DNA of 64,000 nt. Origin: Deinococcus hopiensis KR-140. GTDB lineage: Bacteria > Deinococcota > Deinococci > Deinococcales > Deinococcaceae. The stretch covers positions 124,001 through 188,000 of the forward strand of contig NZ_FWWU01000003.1 in assembly GCF_900176165.1 (NCBI RefSeq). The letters are read 5' to 3'. The notes under the pieces were generated by a model. The model searched no databases, was not told where the DNA came from, and saw only the letters and a list, made by a program, of their open reading frames with translations. A program made the position numbers and the translations under genes. Below, piece by piece: positions 18,626-31,350 of this stretch (positions within the stretch are counted from its first letter, which is position 1; every line of letters begins with the position of its first letter).

Positions 18626-19395
18626 ATGGGCAAGGACCGGCTTTGTTGGCCTGGCATCATGGGGTTGCCGGTGGCCCAGAACCTCATTACTGCGGGGTAC
18701 ACTCTGACCGTGAACAACCTCCACCCCGGGCCCGAGCGGCTCCTCGCGGAGCAGGGTGCGCGGCTGGCCTTCAGCGCCCGGGAGGTGGCCGAGCAGCGCG
18801 GTATCATCGTCACCATGCTGCCGGACAGCCCGCAGGTAGAAGGTGCTGGGCGAAGACAGGGTGGCGCAGGCGCTCCAGGCCCTGGGTGTGAACGCCCTTG
18901 ATGCCCCGGTGTCGGGCGGTCAGGTCAGCGCGCAGCAGGCCACCCTCAGCGTCATGGTCGAGGGCCTGCCGACGCCTTCGCCTTCGCGCACGGTCCGAAC
19001 TGGAAGTGCTGGGCAAGAACACCGCGCATATCGGGGAGGCCGGGGCTGGGCAGGTCGCCAAGATCTGCAGCCAGATCGCCGTGGCCCTGACTGCTCAGGC
19101 GGTGGCGGAGGCCCTGACGCTGGCCCGCGAGAGGGGTGTGGACGGGGCGCGGCGCCTCATCCTGGACCTGCACGGGCAGCGGATGCTTGGCAGCAACTTC
19201 GCGCCGGGCTTGCGCATCTGCCCGCACCGCAAGGACCTGCGGCTCGCGGGCGGCTTCGAGCGCGAGCAGGGCGTGCCGCTCTTCGCGACGGCGGGCGCGG
19301 CGGAACGGATGAACAGCGTGATCGCCCAGGAGATGGGTGACCTGAACCACTCGGGGCTGCCGGCGTTGTGCGGACAGCTGGCCGGGCTGGACTGA
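18626..19395 (+). pseudogene. glxR: Tartronate semialdehyde reductase (2-hydroxy-3-oxopropionate reductase), frameshifted
   Basis: The Rossmann start is scrambled by a missing base (GFVGL in one frame, GIMGLPVAQNLITAGYTLTV in the next). Then LAEQGARLAFSAREVAE and IIVTMLPDSPQVE follow. A second shift near 18840 leads to VNALDAPVSGGQVSAQQATLSVMVEG, the substrate-loop motif. A third near 18985 leads to LEVLGKNTAHIGEAGAGQVAKICSQ, which holds the catalytic Lys, and the frame then stays open to 19395. The order is exactly that of GlxR/GarR enzymes, which reduce tartronate semialdehyde to glycerate. Three shifts mean no active enzyme. Glycerate kinase begins 2 bases after its stop. Confidence 0.85.
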
Positions 19396-19396
19396 C

Positions 19397-20659
19397 GTGA
19401 CTTTCCCCAGCCCAGACCTGCGGGCGTTGCTGGAACGCAGTTACCGGGCGGCCCTGGAAGCGGCGGCTCCCGAACGGCTGCTGGCCCCCCACCTGCTGGA
19501 GCCTGGCCCGGACTTCGTGCTGGCCTTCGGTAAGGCGGCGCTGCCGATGCTCCGGGCGGCGGGCAGGGCTTACCCGGGCGTCCCGGGCCTGGCAGTGCCT
19601 CCCCGCGGCGCCCCGAACCTGAGCGCACCGGAGGGGATGGAGGTGATTCCGGGGTCCCATCCCCTGCCTGACGAACACAGCGTCCGCGCAGCGGAGCGGG
19701 CTCTGGCGAAGGTGCGTGCGCTGCCGCCCGGCGCGCAGCTGCTGGTGCTGGTGTCGGGCGGCGGCAGCGCACTGCTCAGTGCCCCCTGGGGCGTGACCCT
19801 GGGGCAGAAAAGCGCCCTCACTGGGGAGCTGCTGCGGGCGGGCGCGGCCATCAAGGAGATCAACGCGGTCCGCAAACATCTCTCGCGGGTGAAGGGGGGC
19901 CGCCTCGCGCAGGCCACGCGCGCACAGGTGCGGACCCTGATGATCTCGGACGTGATAGGAGACGATCCGTCTGTGATCGCCAGCGGTCCCACCGCCCCCG
20001 ACCCCACCACCTTCGGGGACGCCCTGGCCGTGCTGGACCGCTACGGCATCACCGCGCCGGAAGCCCGGCTGCATCTGCTCGCGGGCGTACGCGGCGAGCA
20101 CCCCGAGACGCCTGGGGCCGGCAAACTGACCCACGTCCAGGGCACGGTGATCGGCTCCAACCGCACGCTGCTGGAAGCAGCGCAGGCGGCCCTCACCGCC
20201 CGCGGCGCGCGGGCCGTCATCCTGTCCGATACCTTCGCTGGGGAGGCGCGGGATCTGGCGGGATTCCACGCCTCGCTGGTGCAGAGTATCCGTACCCACA
20301 GCACCCCTTTTTCCGCGCCCGTGGTCCTGCTCTCGGGCGGCGAGGCCACCGTGACTGTGCGCGGGGATGGCCGGGGGGGCCGCAATCAGGAGTTTGCCCT
20401 GTGGCTCCTCGAGGCGTTGGGCGAGCGGGGCGTGTATGCCCTGTCAGCAGGTTCAGACGGCATTGACGGCAACAGTGACGCCGCAGGCGCGTTCCTGACG
20501 CCCGACTCGGCGGCACGTGCGCGCGCGCTGGGTCTGGATCCGGGCAGCTTCCTGCGGCGCAATGATTCGGCCCGCTTCTTCGGGGCCCTGGGCGACGCGC
20601 TCGTCACCGGTCCCAGCGGGCATAACCTCAACGATTACCGCGCGATCTACGTGACGTGA
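19397..20659 (+). CDS. ttuD: Glycerate 2-kinase (MOFRL family)
   Basis: 420 residues from a GTG start 2 bases after the glxR stop, an operon arrangement. The N-terminal DUF4147 domain shows VLAFGKAALPML (the Lys-bearing motif), VSGGGSALL (nucleotide loop) and KHLSRVKGGRLA. The C-terminal MOFRL domain shows VVLLSGGEATVTVRGDGRGGRNQEFAL and ALSAGSDGIDGNSDAAGAF. The enzyme phosphorylates glycerate to 2-phosphoglycerate, completing glyoxylate-to-glycolysis salvage. Since its upstream partner is broken, it now depends on glycerate from elsewhere or is itself on the way to loss. All expected motifs are intact. Confidence 0.9.
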   Translation: MTFPSPDLRALLERSYRAALEAAAPERLLAPHLLEPGPDFVLAFGKAALPMLRAAGRAYPGVPGLAVPPRGAPNLSAPEGMEVIPGSHPLPDEHSVRAAERALAKVRALPPGAQLLVLVSGGGSALLSAPWGVTLGQKSALTGELLRAGAAIKEINAVRKHLSRVKGGRLAQATRAQVRTLMISDVIGDDPSVIASGPTAPDPTTFGDALAVLDRYGITAPEARLHLLAGVRGEHPETPGAGKLTHVQGTVIGSNRTLLEAAQAALTARGARAVILSDTFAGEARDLAGFHASLVQSIRTHSTPFSAPVVLLSGGEATVTVRGDGRGGRNQEFALWLLEALGERGVYALSAGSDGIDGNSDAAGAFLTPDSAARARALGLDPGSFLRRNDSARFFGALGDALVTGPSGHNLNDYRAIYVT

Positions 20660-20822
20660 CAGAGCGGAAGTGAGGCTTCGGCCCCGCCGCCCCCCTCCCT
20701 TTCCAGCCCGGTCCCGGCTGGTAGAGACGGCCTGCCCGCCTCTGTCCATCTTGCTGGGCCCCCGGCCCTCTCCTGAGCTGCCCACCGTCCCTTTCTCCCC
20801 CCTCGCCCACCGGGAATTCTCC

Positions 20823-21434
20823 TTGACCCAGGCCGTGCCCCTCTCCAGGGGCGTCACCCTCCACGTCCCGCCTGAGCCCTACACCGACGTCCTCACGCCA
20901 GACGCGCTGACCTTCGTCTTCCGGAAGTCACGTCAGGCCCGGCTGAACACAGGAGTACGGCTGGATTTTTCTTCCGGGCACCGTGCACATCCGCGCTGGA
21001 GACATGAGGATCACGCCGTTGCCCGCAGACCTGCAAGACCGCCGGGTGGAAATCACCGGACCTGTAGACCGCGAAAGGGTTACCCAGGCGCTGAACAGCG
21101 GCGCGCGGACCTTGATGGCCGATTTCGAGGACACCACGGGTCCCACCTGGGAAAACCCGGTGACCGGACAGCGCAACCTGCGCGGCGCGGTGAGGGGGAC
21201 CATCGGCGTGACGCAGGGCGGCAAAAACTCCCGGCTGGAGCCGAACCCAGCGGTGCTGCTGGTGCGCCCGCGTGGTCTGCACCTCCCGGAAAAGCACCTG
21301 ACGGTAAGCAGGTTGGCGGTGCGCTGTTCGGTTTCGGGCTGTTCGCCTTTCACAACGTGGCCGAGTGCCTGCGGCGGGGAAGCGGTACCCACCCGTATCT
21401 CCCTCAACTTGAACCGCACCATGAGGCGCGCTGG
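20823..21434 (+). pseudogene. aceB: Malate synthase, truncated and frameshifted
   Basis: The N-terminus reads YTDVLTPDALTFV, then a short deletion, then SRQARLNTGVRLDF. A shift near 20965 leads to the core MADFEDTTGPTWENPVTGQ (the MADFEDA..PTW signature) and VRPRGLHLPEKHL. A second shift near 21300 gives GFGLFAFHNVAEC...LPQLEPHHEARWW, equivalent to the K(M/L)ESH.EARLWND region. Everything after this point, including the catalytic C-terminal half, is absent. The sequence runs straight into an IclR gene fragment. Malate synthase A would have joined glyoxylate with acetyl-CoA. Confidence 0.85.
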
Positions 21435-22064
21435 TGGGCGGACGCCCGCACAGCTCCGTGGAGTGGGACGAGCTCGGCGGCGCCCGTACCGCCGGGTTGC
21501 GGGCCTATCAGGTGGGCCTGACCCTCACCGGGCGCAGCAGTCTGGGCGGCGCGGCGCACCCGGAGGTGACCGCGCTCGTCGGCGAGCTGAGCGAGACCGT
21601 GAACTCCGCCGTGCTGTACGGTACCGAGGCCGTGTGCGTCCACCAGGTCGAGGGGCGGCAGACGGTGCGGATGTTCGCCCAGCGCGGCGACAGCGCGCCC
21701 CTGCACGATTCGGGCGTGGGCAAGGTGCTGCCCGCCTGGCAGCCGGAGGGCGACGCGCGGCACAAGCTGGGCGACGGCCCCTACCCCGCCTACACGCCCA
21801 GGTCCATCACCACCATCCCGGCCCTTTTGCAGGAACTCGGCCGCGTCCTCGAGCAGGGCTACAGCGTGGACGAAGAGGAACGGCAACTCGGCGTGCGCAG
21901 CCGTCGCCGCGCCGGTGCGTCACCACACCCGGCAGATTCCGTCTCTGCGCCCACGTCCCGCTTTGCCCTGGAAGATCACTGGGGTGGCCGAGCGCATGAA
22001 CCGCGCCGCCGCACACATCTCCACGCGCCTGGGCTGGGAAGAAGGGCCCGTTCGGACCGGCTGA
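21435..22064 (+). pseudogene. IclR-family regulator, N-terminus deleted and C-terminus frameshifted
   Basis: One frame gives most of an IclR ligand-binding domain: LGGAAHPEVTALVGELSETVNSAVLYG, VHQVEGRQTVRMFAQRGD, PLHDSGVGKVLPAW, GPYPAYTPRSITT and QGYSVDEEERQLGVR. The ending is in other frames (SVSAPTSRFALE, then GVAERMNRAAAHISTRLGWE and a stop at 22064). The winged HTH is missing because the upstream part is malate synthase sequence, so a deletion fused the two genes near 21440. IclR proteins of this type (AllR) regulate allantoin and glyoxylate genes, which fits the neighbours. Confidence 0.8.
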
Positions 22065-22122
22065 ACCGTTTGCCCTTTTCCTCTCCGGACAGCCTTTTTG
22101 GGCAGACGCGCCGTGGAGCCCG

Positions 22123-22662
22123 TCAGTCGGCGGGTTGCACGTCCCCAGGTGCGCGCTCCTCCGCCTCCAGGTGGGCCAGCAGGCGGGCCGCGAGTTGCCC
22201 GAACAGCCGCGTTTCCTCGGGATCGAGGGCGGCGACGATCTGGGAGGTTCGCTGGAGGTGCTCGGGTAGCAGGCGCTCGACGAGCGCGCGGCCCTCGGTC
22301 GTCAGCCGGATGGAGACCGAGCGGCGGTCCCGCTCGGCCACCTGCCGCTCGATCAGCCCCTTCTGAATCAGCCGGTCGATACGGTTGGACACCGACGGAC
22401 CGGTAATGGCCGCCAGGCCGCTGAGTTGCGTGGGCGTCAGGCCCTGGGGGGGAGCCGAGCGGTACAGCGTCAGCAGGAGGTCCCACCCGGCGGCGTTGAT
22501 GCCCGCCGCTCCGTAGGTACGTTCGGTCTGCCGCCCGAGTGCGGTGTGCAGGCGGTCAATCAGCACGACCGTCAGCATGGGCCCGGGGTCGATGTCTGGC
22601 TGGACCTGCTCCCAGTCACGGCGAATGCGGGTCAGGAAGGCGGGGGTCAGAAAGGGAGTCAT
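22123..22662 (-). CDS. hucR: HucR-type MarR-family urate-responsive repressor
   Basis: 179 residues. It follows D. radiodurans HucR closely by eye: GPMLTVVLIDRLHTALGR, RTYGAAGINAAGWDLLLTLYRSAPPQGLTPTQLS, ITGPSVSNRIDRLIQKGLIERQ and ERDRRSVSIRLTTEGRALV (wing with DRRS). The extra N-terminal helix with Trp (RDWEQV) typical of the urate-binding HucR/PecS branch is present. HucR represses a divergent uricase gene and is released by urate. Here it also faces a uricase operon, with a palindromic operator in between. It is convergent with the dead IclR gene. Confidence 0.92.
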   Translation of the reverse strand: MTPFLTPAFLTRIRRDWEQVQPDIDPGPMLTVVLIDRLHTALGRQTERTYGAAGINAAGWDLLLTLYRSAPPQGLTPTQLSGLAAITGPSVSNRIDRLIQKGLIERQVAERDRRSVSIRLTTEGRALVERLLPEHLQRTSQIVAALDPEETRLFGQLAARLLAHLEAEERAPGDVQPAD

Positions 22663-22766
22663 GTCATGGGCCTTCTTCGGGCCTAGAGGCTAGCACGCAG
22701 GCTCTCCAGCGGTAGGGGCGGCGGTTGCGCGCCCCCGCGCTCATGCGAGGAACGCCCGCCCACGAC

Positions 22767-22795
22767 TTGACAGGGGAGGGGAGGCCCTCTACGAT
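22767..22795 (+). promoter_or_regulatory. Promoter of the urate degradation operon
   Basis: TTGACA at 22767-22772 and TACGAT at 22790-22795 are separated by 17 bases. This is a near-consensus housekeeping promoter reading toward the OHCU decarboxylase gene. Transcription would begin near 22802, just before the HucR-like operator. Confidence 0.75.
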
Positions 22796-22807
22796 GGTGT
22801 ATCTCGG

Positions 22808-22827
22808 TGCATAGACGTCTAAGTATT
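22808..22827. promoter_or_regulatory. hucO: HucR operator candidate
   Basis: TAGACGTCTA at 22812-22821 is a perfect 10-bp palindrome, extended by CA before and AGTATT after. It lies between the divergent hucR and uricase genes and about 10 bases past the predicted start point. That is the layout in which HucR blocks both promoters. A related site occurs before xdhA (25136-25151). Confidence 0.75.
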
Positions 22828-22940
22828 TTGGTGTTCGGTTCCAGGCATTTTCTCGTTCGCCAGCGTCCTCCTTCTCGCCGGAACTCCCCCCTGCTTCTCG
22901 TCCCCGCCTGTGCGTTGCCACCCCTTTTCAGGAGACTTCC

Positions 22941-23474
22941 TTGCCCCTGACCCTGCCGGAAATCAACGCCCTTCCCCTGCCCGAATTCGTGCGGTTGTTC
23001 GCGGGGGTGCTGGAACACAGCCCCCGATACGCGGAACGGGTGGCCACACAGCGCCCTTTTTCCACCGTGGAGGCCCTCGCGGCGGCGTTCGTCGGGACGC
23101 TGCAGACCGACACGCCGGAGCAGCAGCTCGCGCTGATTCGCGCCCACCCGGACCTCGCAGGCAAGGCCGCGCTGGCGGGGGACGTCACGCCGGAATCCGC
23201 CTCCGAGCAGGCCAGCGCGGGTCTGGACCGGCTGACGCCCGGCGAATACGCCGAGTTCCAGCGCCTGAACGCCGCCTACCACGAACGCTTCGGCCTGCCG
23301 TATGTGGTCTGCGTCCGCGAGCATACCAAGGCCAGCATCTTGACGGGCGCGGCTGAGCGGCTGAACCACTCGCCCGAGCAGGAGCGGGTCACCGCCCTGA
23401 GGGAAATCGGCAAGATCGCCACGCTCCGAGTCCTCGACCTGGTTCGCCAGGACACCCCAGGAGGGGATGCATGA
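22941..23474 (+). CDS. uraD: OHCU decarboxylase
   Basis: 177 residues from a TTG start at 22941 after CAGGAG, leaving a 114-bp leader from the operator. Landmarks of 2-oxo-4-hydroxy-4-carboxy-5-ureidoimidazoline decarboxylase are present: FVRLFAGVLEHSP, the loop IRAHPDLAGKAAL (catalytic His in the HPDL motif), SASEQASAGLDRL, FQRLNAAYHERFGLPYVVCVR and ALREIGKIATLRV. The enzyme makes S-allantoin from OHCU, the third step of urate breakdown. Its stop overlaps the uricase start (ATGA), so the two are translationally coupled. Confidence 0.92.
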   Translation: MPLTLPEINALPLPEFVRLFAGVLEHSPRYAERVATQRPFSTVEALAAAFVGTLQTDTPEQQLALIRAHPDLAGKAALAGDVTPESASEQASAGLDRLTPGEYAEFQRLNAAYHERFGLPYVVCVREHTKASILTGAAERLNHSPEQERVTALREIGKIATLRVLDLVRQDTPGGDA

Positions 23475-24346
23475 CCGAGGTCCAGAACACACCCGTTAAA
23501 GTCAAGGTCCGGCTGACGGAGAACAACTACGGCAAGGCCGACGTTCACGTTTTCAAGGTGAACCGCGAACGGCCCCGGCACGAGATCAAGGACATCACCG
23601 TGCGGGTGGCGATGACCGGAGACTTCGAAGCCGCCCACGTGCAGGGCGACAACACCGGCCTGCTCGCCACCGACACCGTTCGCAACACCATCTACGGCTT
23701 GGCGAAAGAAGGTTTCGGGGGCAGCATCGAGCGCTTCGGGCAGGAGCTTGTCGCCCACTTCGTGAAGACCGGCCCCCGGGTTACCGGCGCGTTCGCCGAG
23801 ATCACCGAGCACCTCTGGGAACGCATTTCTGCGAACGGTCAGGGCCACGACCACAGCTTTGTGCGGCAGATGCCGAAGCGCACCGCCCGCGTGGAGGGCG
23901 ACGGCCAGACCTTCAAGGTCACGTCCGGCATCGAGAACCTCTACCTGCTCAAGACCACCCAGAGCGGCTGGGAAGGTTACGTGCTGGACGAGCGCTTCAC
24001 CACCCTGCCTGAGACGAGCGACCGCGTCATGGCCACCTACGTCACGGCCAAATGGGAGTACCTCGGTGACGACGCCGACCACGACGACGTCTGGCAGCGC
24101 GTTTACGGGCAACTGCAGCAGACGTTCACGGACCACTACTCGCCCAGCCTGCAAAGCACCCTGTACCTCCTGGGTGAGGCGGTGCTGTCGCGCTGCCCCG
24201 AAATTTCACGCATCTGGTTCCAGATGCCCAACAAGCACCACCTGAAGTACAACCTCGAACGCTTCGGTCTGGAGAACAACAACGAGATCTTCCACGTCGA
24301 TCCCGAGCCCTTCGGACTGATGGAAGGCTGGGTGGAGCGCGCGTGA
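23471..24346 (+). CDS. uaZ: Urate oxidase (uricase)
   Basis: 291 residues, ATG overlapping the previous stop. It is a T-fold enzyme with the expected active-site pieces: NNYGKADV (catalytic Lys), LLATDTVRNTIYGLA (Thr of the Lys-Thr dyad), FVKTGPRVTGAFAEITEHLWERI, LKTTQSGWEGYVLDERFTTLPE and MPNKHH (catalytic His). Uricase oxidises urate to 5-hydroxyisourate without a cofactor. It is the middle gene of a three-gene operon covering all steps from urate to allantoin. No oddity was seen. Confidence 0.95.
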   Translation: MTEVQNTPVKVKVRLTENNYGKADVHVFKVNRERPRHEIKDITVRVAMTGDFEAAHVQGDNTGLLATDTVRNTIYGLAKEGFGGSIERFGQELVAHFVKTGPRVTGAFAEITEHLWERISANGQGHDHSFVRQMPKRTARVEGDGQTFKVTSGIENLYLLKTTQSGWEGYVLDERFTTLPETSDRVMATYVTAKWEYLGDDADHDDVWQRVYGQLQQTFTDHYSPSLQSTLYLLGEAVLSRCPEISRIWFQMPNKHHLKYNLERFGLENNNEIFHVDPEPFGLMEGWVERA

Positions 24347-24699
24347 TGGGCGCTGGCCTCAGCACCCACGTCCTGGACACGGCCCGGGGGAGACCGGCGC
24401 AGGGCGTGCCCGTCACCCTGTTCGAGATCCAGAACGGGGAACGCCGTCCAGTCACCCAGGCCCTGACAAACAGTGACGGGCGGACCGACGCGCCGCTGAT
24501 CGGGCGCGGTCAGTTGCGGCCGGGCACCTTCGAGCTGACCTTTGAGGTCGCCGCTTACTTTGAGGGTTTGCCCGGTGCGCCCGACGTGCCGTTCCTGGAT
24601 CTGGTCACGCTGCGCTTTACTGTCGCTGACCCCTCCAGCCACTACCATGTGCCGCTGCTCATTTCTCCGTGGTCCTACAGCACCTACCGGGGGAGTTGA
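24346..24699 (+). CDS. pucM: 5-hydroxyisourate hydrolase (transthyretin-like)
   Basis: 117 residues from the ATG at 24346, which overlaps the uricase stop; a GTG three bases earlier is equally possible. It carries the three family signatures: LSTHVLDTARGRPAQGV near the N-terminus (catalytic His), TNSDGRTD in the middle, and the C-terminal tetrapeptide YRGS. It hydrolyses the uricase product to OHCU. The order uraD-uricase-pucM differs from the reaction order, but all three proteins should be made together. It is the last gene of the operon. Confidence 0.93.
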   Translation: MGAGLSTHVLDTARGRPAQGVPVTLFEIQNGERRPVTQALTNSDGRTDAPLIGRGQLRPGTFELTFEVAAYFEGLPGAPDVPFLDLVTLRFTVADPSSHYHVPLLISPWSYSTYRGS

Positions 24700-25124
24700 G
24701 GAGTTCGGCGCTCCCATCTGGACGGAGGGAACCGCCACCTCCACAATTCATCTCCGGCCTCAAGACCGAGGCATTCAGGAGCGAAAGCGGCTGAGCGCCT
24801 GGGTTCCCCGGCGGCCCGTGGCGGGTAGAGGATTCAGAGGCGCGCACCTTCGGATGCTCCGCCAACCTAAAGAGTTGCGGTGTTCGCCAACCAAGGCTGT
24901 TGGGAAGCAGCGCCGGCCCCGTGTCGGTGCGGTCAACAGGCAACTTCAAGCTCGGCAAAACAGGTGGACTCAACCACCGATTCTTCAGGGCGCTTCAGAG
25001 GGGAGATGGTTGCGCAGCCAGCGCTTGAGAAGGGGGATCACCCGCCGGTGGTCACTCCATTCCTCCCGCTCTAAAGAACGGGGCATCTTGGAGCCTTTTG
25101 CGAGTCGGAGACAGGTATACCCCC
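24700..25124. other. Intergenic region between the two purine operons
   Basis: Non-coding stretch with no protein-like frame, and no transposon ends recognised. No hairpin with a T-run is visible after pucM, so the transcript end could not be placed. Confidence 0.4.
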
Positions 25125-25153
25125 TTGAGCTTAATTAGACGTCGCAGTATTCT
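25125..25153 (+). promoter_or_regulatory. Promoter of the xanthine dehydrogenase operon with HucR-like half operator
   Basis: TTGAGC (25125-25130) and TATTCT (25148-25153) are 17 bases apart. Inside the spacer, 25136-25151 reads TAGACGTCGCAGTATT. This matches the uricase-side operator TAGACGTCTAAGTATT at 14 of 16 positions, so HucR probably binds between the -35 and -10. The leader to the xdhA start is about 155 bp. Confidence 0.65.
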
Positions 25154-25316
25154 ATGCTGGTAGCCACAACCAGACCACTGTTCGGCATGGATAACCAGCG
25201 GTCCGCCTCGTGCGCCAACCATGCACCTGACCTTTTCGTGTCGGGTGCATGATTGGGCATGGGGCGGACCGCCTTTGTCCTGCCAGCCCATCCTCTTTTC
25301 TTCGCAAGGAGACGTC

Positions 25317-26719
25317 ATGAACAGCATCACCCTCACGGTGAACGGGACCCAGATTACTGCGCAGGACGTGCCCCCGCACCTGACCCTGCTGAACTGGCTG
25401 CGCGACCTGGGCCTGACCGGCAGCAAGGAAGGCTGCGCCGAGGGCGAGTGTGGGGCCTGCGCCGTGCTGCTGGCCCGCCCCACCACGGACGGCGGCACCC
25501 GCCTGGAGGCCGTCAACGCCTGTCTGGCGCTGCTGGCAGCGCTGAACGGTCAGGAGGTGACCACCGCGGAAGGGCTGGGTTCACCCGGGGCCCTGCACCC
25601 TGTCCAGCGCGAGATGGCCGTACGAGGTGGCTCGCAGTGCGGCTACTGCACCCCCGGCTTCGTGGTCAGCATGGCCGCTGAGTATTACCGCGAGGACCGC
25701 GACCAGGGCGCCTTCGACATCCACTCACTCAGCGGCAACCTCTGCCGCTGCACCGGCTACCGCCCCATCGAGGACGCGGCGCGCGCCCTGGGCGGTCCGC
25801 AGGAGGCCGACCCCCACGCGCAGCGCCGCACCCGGGCAGCCCCCACCCCGCAACCCACTCACCTGCAGACCTCCGGGGGCGAGTTTCACCGCCCGGCCAC
25901 GCTGGCAGAAGCCCTGAACCTCCTCGCTGCCCATCCAGACGCGCGGCTGCTCGCCGGCGGCACCGACTGGGGTGTAGACGTGAACCTGCGCCATTCGCGC
26001 GCGGCGGTAACCGTCGCCGTGGACGGCCTGCCCGAGTTGCGCAGGCTGCACTGGACGCCGGACCACCTGGAGATCGGCGCGGGGCTGAGCCTCTCCGAGA
26101 TCGAGCGGCGGCTCTCGGACCAGGTGCCGCTGCTCGCCGAATGGTTTCCCCAGTTCGCCTCCCGCCTGATTCGCAACAGCGCCACTCTCGGCGGCAACCT
26201 GGGTACGGCCAGTCCCATCGGGGACAGCCCACCCGTGCTGCTGGCGCTGGACGCCCGACTCGCGCTCGCTTCGGCGGCTGGCGAGCGGGAAGTGGCCCTG
26301 CGCGACTACTTCACGGGCTACCGGCAGACGCAGCGCCACCCACACGAACTGATTCGCGCGGTCCGGATTCCCCTGCCCATGGCCCCGATCACCGGCTTTT
26401 ACAAGGTCGCCAAGCGCCGCTTCGACGACATTTCCAGCGTGGCGGTGGGCATCGCCCTGGAACTGGAAGGCAGCGTGGTGAAGAAGGTACGCATCGGACT
26501 GGGCGGAGTGGCGGCCACCCCCATCCGCGCCTATACCGCCGAGGAGGCCCTGACCGGCCAGCCCTGGAACGAGCGCACGGTGCGGCGAGCGGCACGCCTG
26601 CTGGGCCGCGAAGGCACACCGGTGGACGATCACCGCGCCAGCGCCGCCTACCGCTCGGCCATGCTGGAACAGAGCCTGCTCAAGTTCTATTTCGAGAAGA
26701 CGAACGCGGAGGTGACGGC

Positions 26720-26723
<4 letters not shown>
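25317..26723 (+). CDS. xdhA: Xanthine dehydrogenase, 2Fe-2S and FAD subunit
   Basis: 468 residues, ATG at 25317 after AAGGAG. Residues 1-165 hold two 2Fe-2S clusters: CAEGECGAC (plant-ferredoxin type), then CGYCTPG and LCRCTGYRPI. Residues 190-360 are the FAD domain: LLAGGTDWGVD and RNSATLGGNLGTASPIGD. Residues 365-465 are the CO-dehydrogenase flavoprotein C-terminal domain. This fused layout is that of bacterial XdhA, which passes electrons from the molybdenum site to NAD+. Its stop overlaps the GTG start of xdhB. Confidence 0.94.
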
Positions 26724-29083
<2,360 letters not shown>

Positions 29084-29084
29084 C

Positions 29085-29932
<848 letters not shown>

Positions 29933-29936
<4 letters not shown>

Positions 29937-31255
29937 AGCTCTACCGCGCTCAACTGATGCACACGCCTGCCAGTCCCTTCGTCTTTCCGGACGCCCTGCA
30001 AGTGCTGGACGACGGGGCCGTTCTGGTGGGTAACGGCCGTATTCTCGCCACCGGCTCCTACACCGAGCTGCGCGCCGCCCACCCCCAGGCCGAGGGGGTG
30101 GATCTGCGCGGCGGCGTGCTGCTGCCGGGCTTCGTGGATACCCACGTGCATTTTCCCCAGGTCCGCATCATCGGAGGGCTGGGCCTGCCGCTGCTGGACT
30201 GGCTCGACACCTACACGCTCCCCGAGGAGGCCCGCTTCGGTGACCCCGGACACGCGGCGGCCGTGGCGCGCGAGTTCGTCTCCGGGCTGGCCTCGCACGG
30301 CACCACCACGGCGCTGGTGTTCGGCTCGCATTTCGCCTCGGCGGTTGACCTCCTCTTCCGGGAGGCCAGCCGGGTGGGCCTGCGGGTGGTGGCCGGGCAG
30401 GTGGTGTCGGACCGGATGCTGCGCCCCGAGCTGCACACCACCCCTGAACGCGCCTATGCGGAGGGCCGCGAGCTGATCGGGCGCTGGCACGGCCAGGGGC
30501 GCAACCTGTACGCCGTCACCCCCCGCTTTTCCCTCTCCGCCAGCGAGGGGATGCTGGACGCCTGCGCCGCCCTGATGCGCGAGTTTGGCGATGTGCGCTT
30601 CACCTCCCATATCAACGAGAACCGCCGGGAGATCGAGGTCGTGCGTGACCTCTTTCCGGGGAGCCGCGATTACCTCGACACCTACGAGCGCGCGGGGCTG
30701 GTGACCCGCCGCAGCGTGCTGGCCCACAGCGTCCACCCCAGTGACCGCGAGCTGGGCGTGATGGCCGAGCACCGCTGCACCGCCGCGCACTGCCCGTGCA
30801 GCAATTCGGCGCTGGGCAGCGGTCTGTTTCCGCTGAGGCGTCACCTCGCTGCCGGGGTCCACGTCTCACTGGGCACCGACGTGGGGGGCGGCACCGGCTT
30901 TTCCATGCTCAAGGAGGGCCTGCAGGCGTATTTCATGCAGCAGCTGATGGGCGAGCAGGGGTATTCCCTCACGCCCGCCCACCTGCTGTACCTGGCGACC
31001 CGGGCAGGCGCGGAGGCGCTGGGGCTGCACGGCCTGACCGGGGACTTCAGCGTGGGCCAGGCCTTCGACGCGGTGTATCTGCGGCCCCCGGAGGGCAGCA
31101 CGCTGCACACGGTGCTGCGCCACGCCGAGAGTGCCGAGCGTACCCTGGCGGCCCTCTTCGCCCTGGGGACGCAGGCGGACGTCGCCCAGGTCTGGGTGCA
31201 GGGCGACGAGGTATATGCCCGCGGGCCGCAGCCCACCCCTGAGGTTGCCCGGTAA
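29933..31255 (+). CDS. guaD: Guanine deaminase
   Basis: 440 residues, ATG overlapping the xdhC stop (preceded by AGAGG). Amidohydrolase with the zinc ligands in order: DTHVHFPQ, FTSHINENRREIE, LAHSVHPSD and GTDVGGGTGFSML. The active-site segment CTAAHCPCSNSALGSGLFPLR is typical of guanine deaminases. It converts guanine to xanthine, the substrate of the two enzymes before it in the operon. With the uricase operon this gives a complete path from guanine to allantoin. Confidence 0.94.
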
Positions 31256-31350
31256 GTCCACGCCCCCGGACACGGCGCGCTCCCGCCGCCCTCCGGCCCG
31301 AGGCCATCGCCATCTCGGCCTTGGCGGTGGCCTCCTCCAGGGTTGAGCGG

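Noticed and set aside
24880..25138. Open frames between the purine operons as a small gene
   Set aside because: No ribosome site, odd composition, and they overlap the xdhA promoter region.
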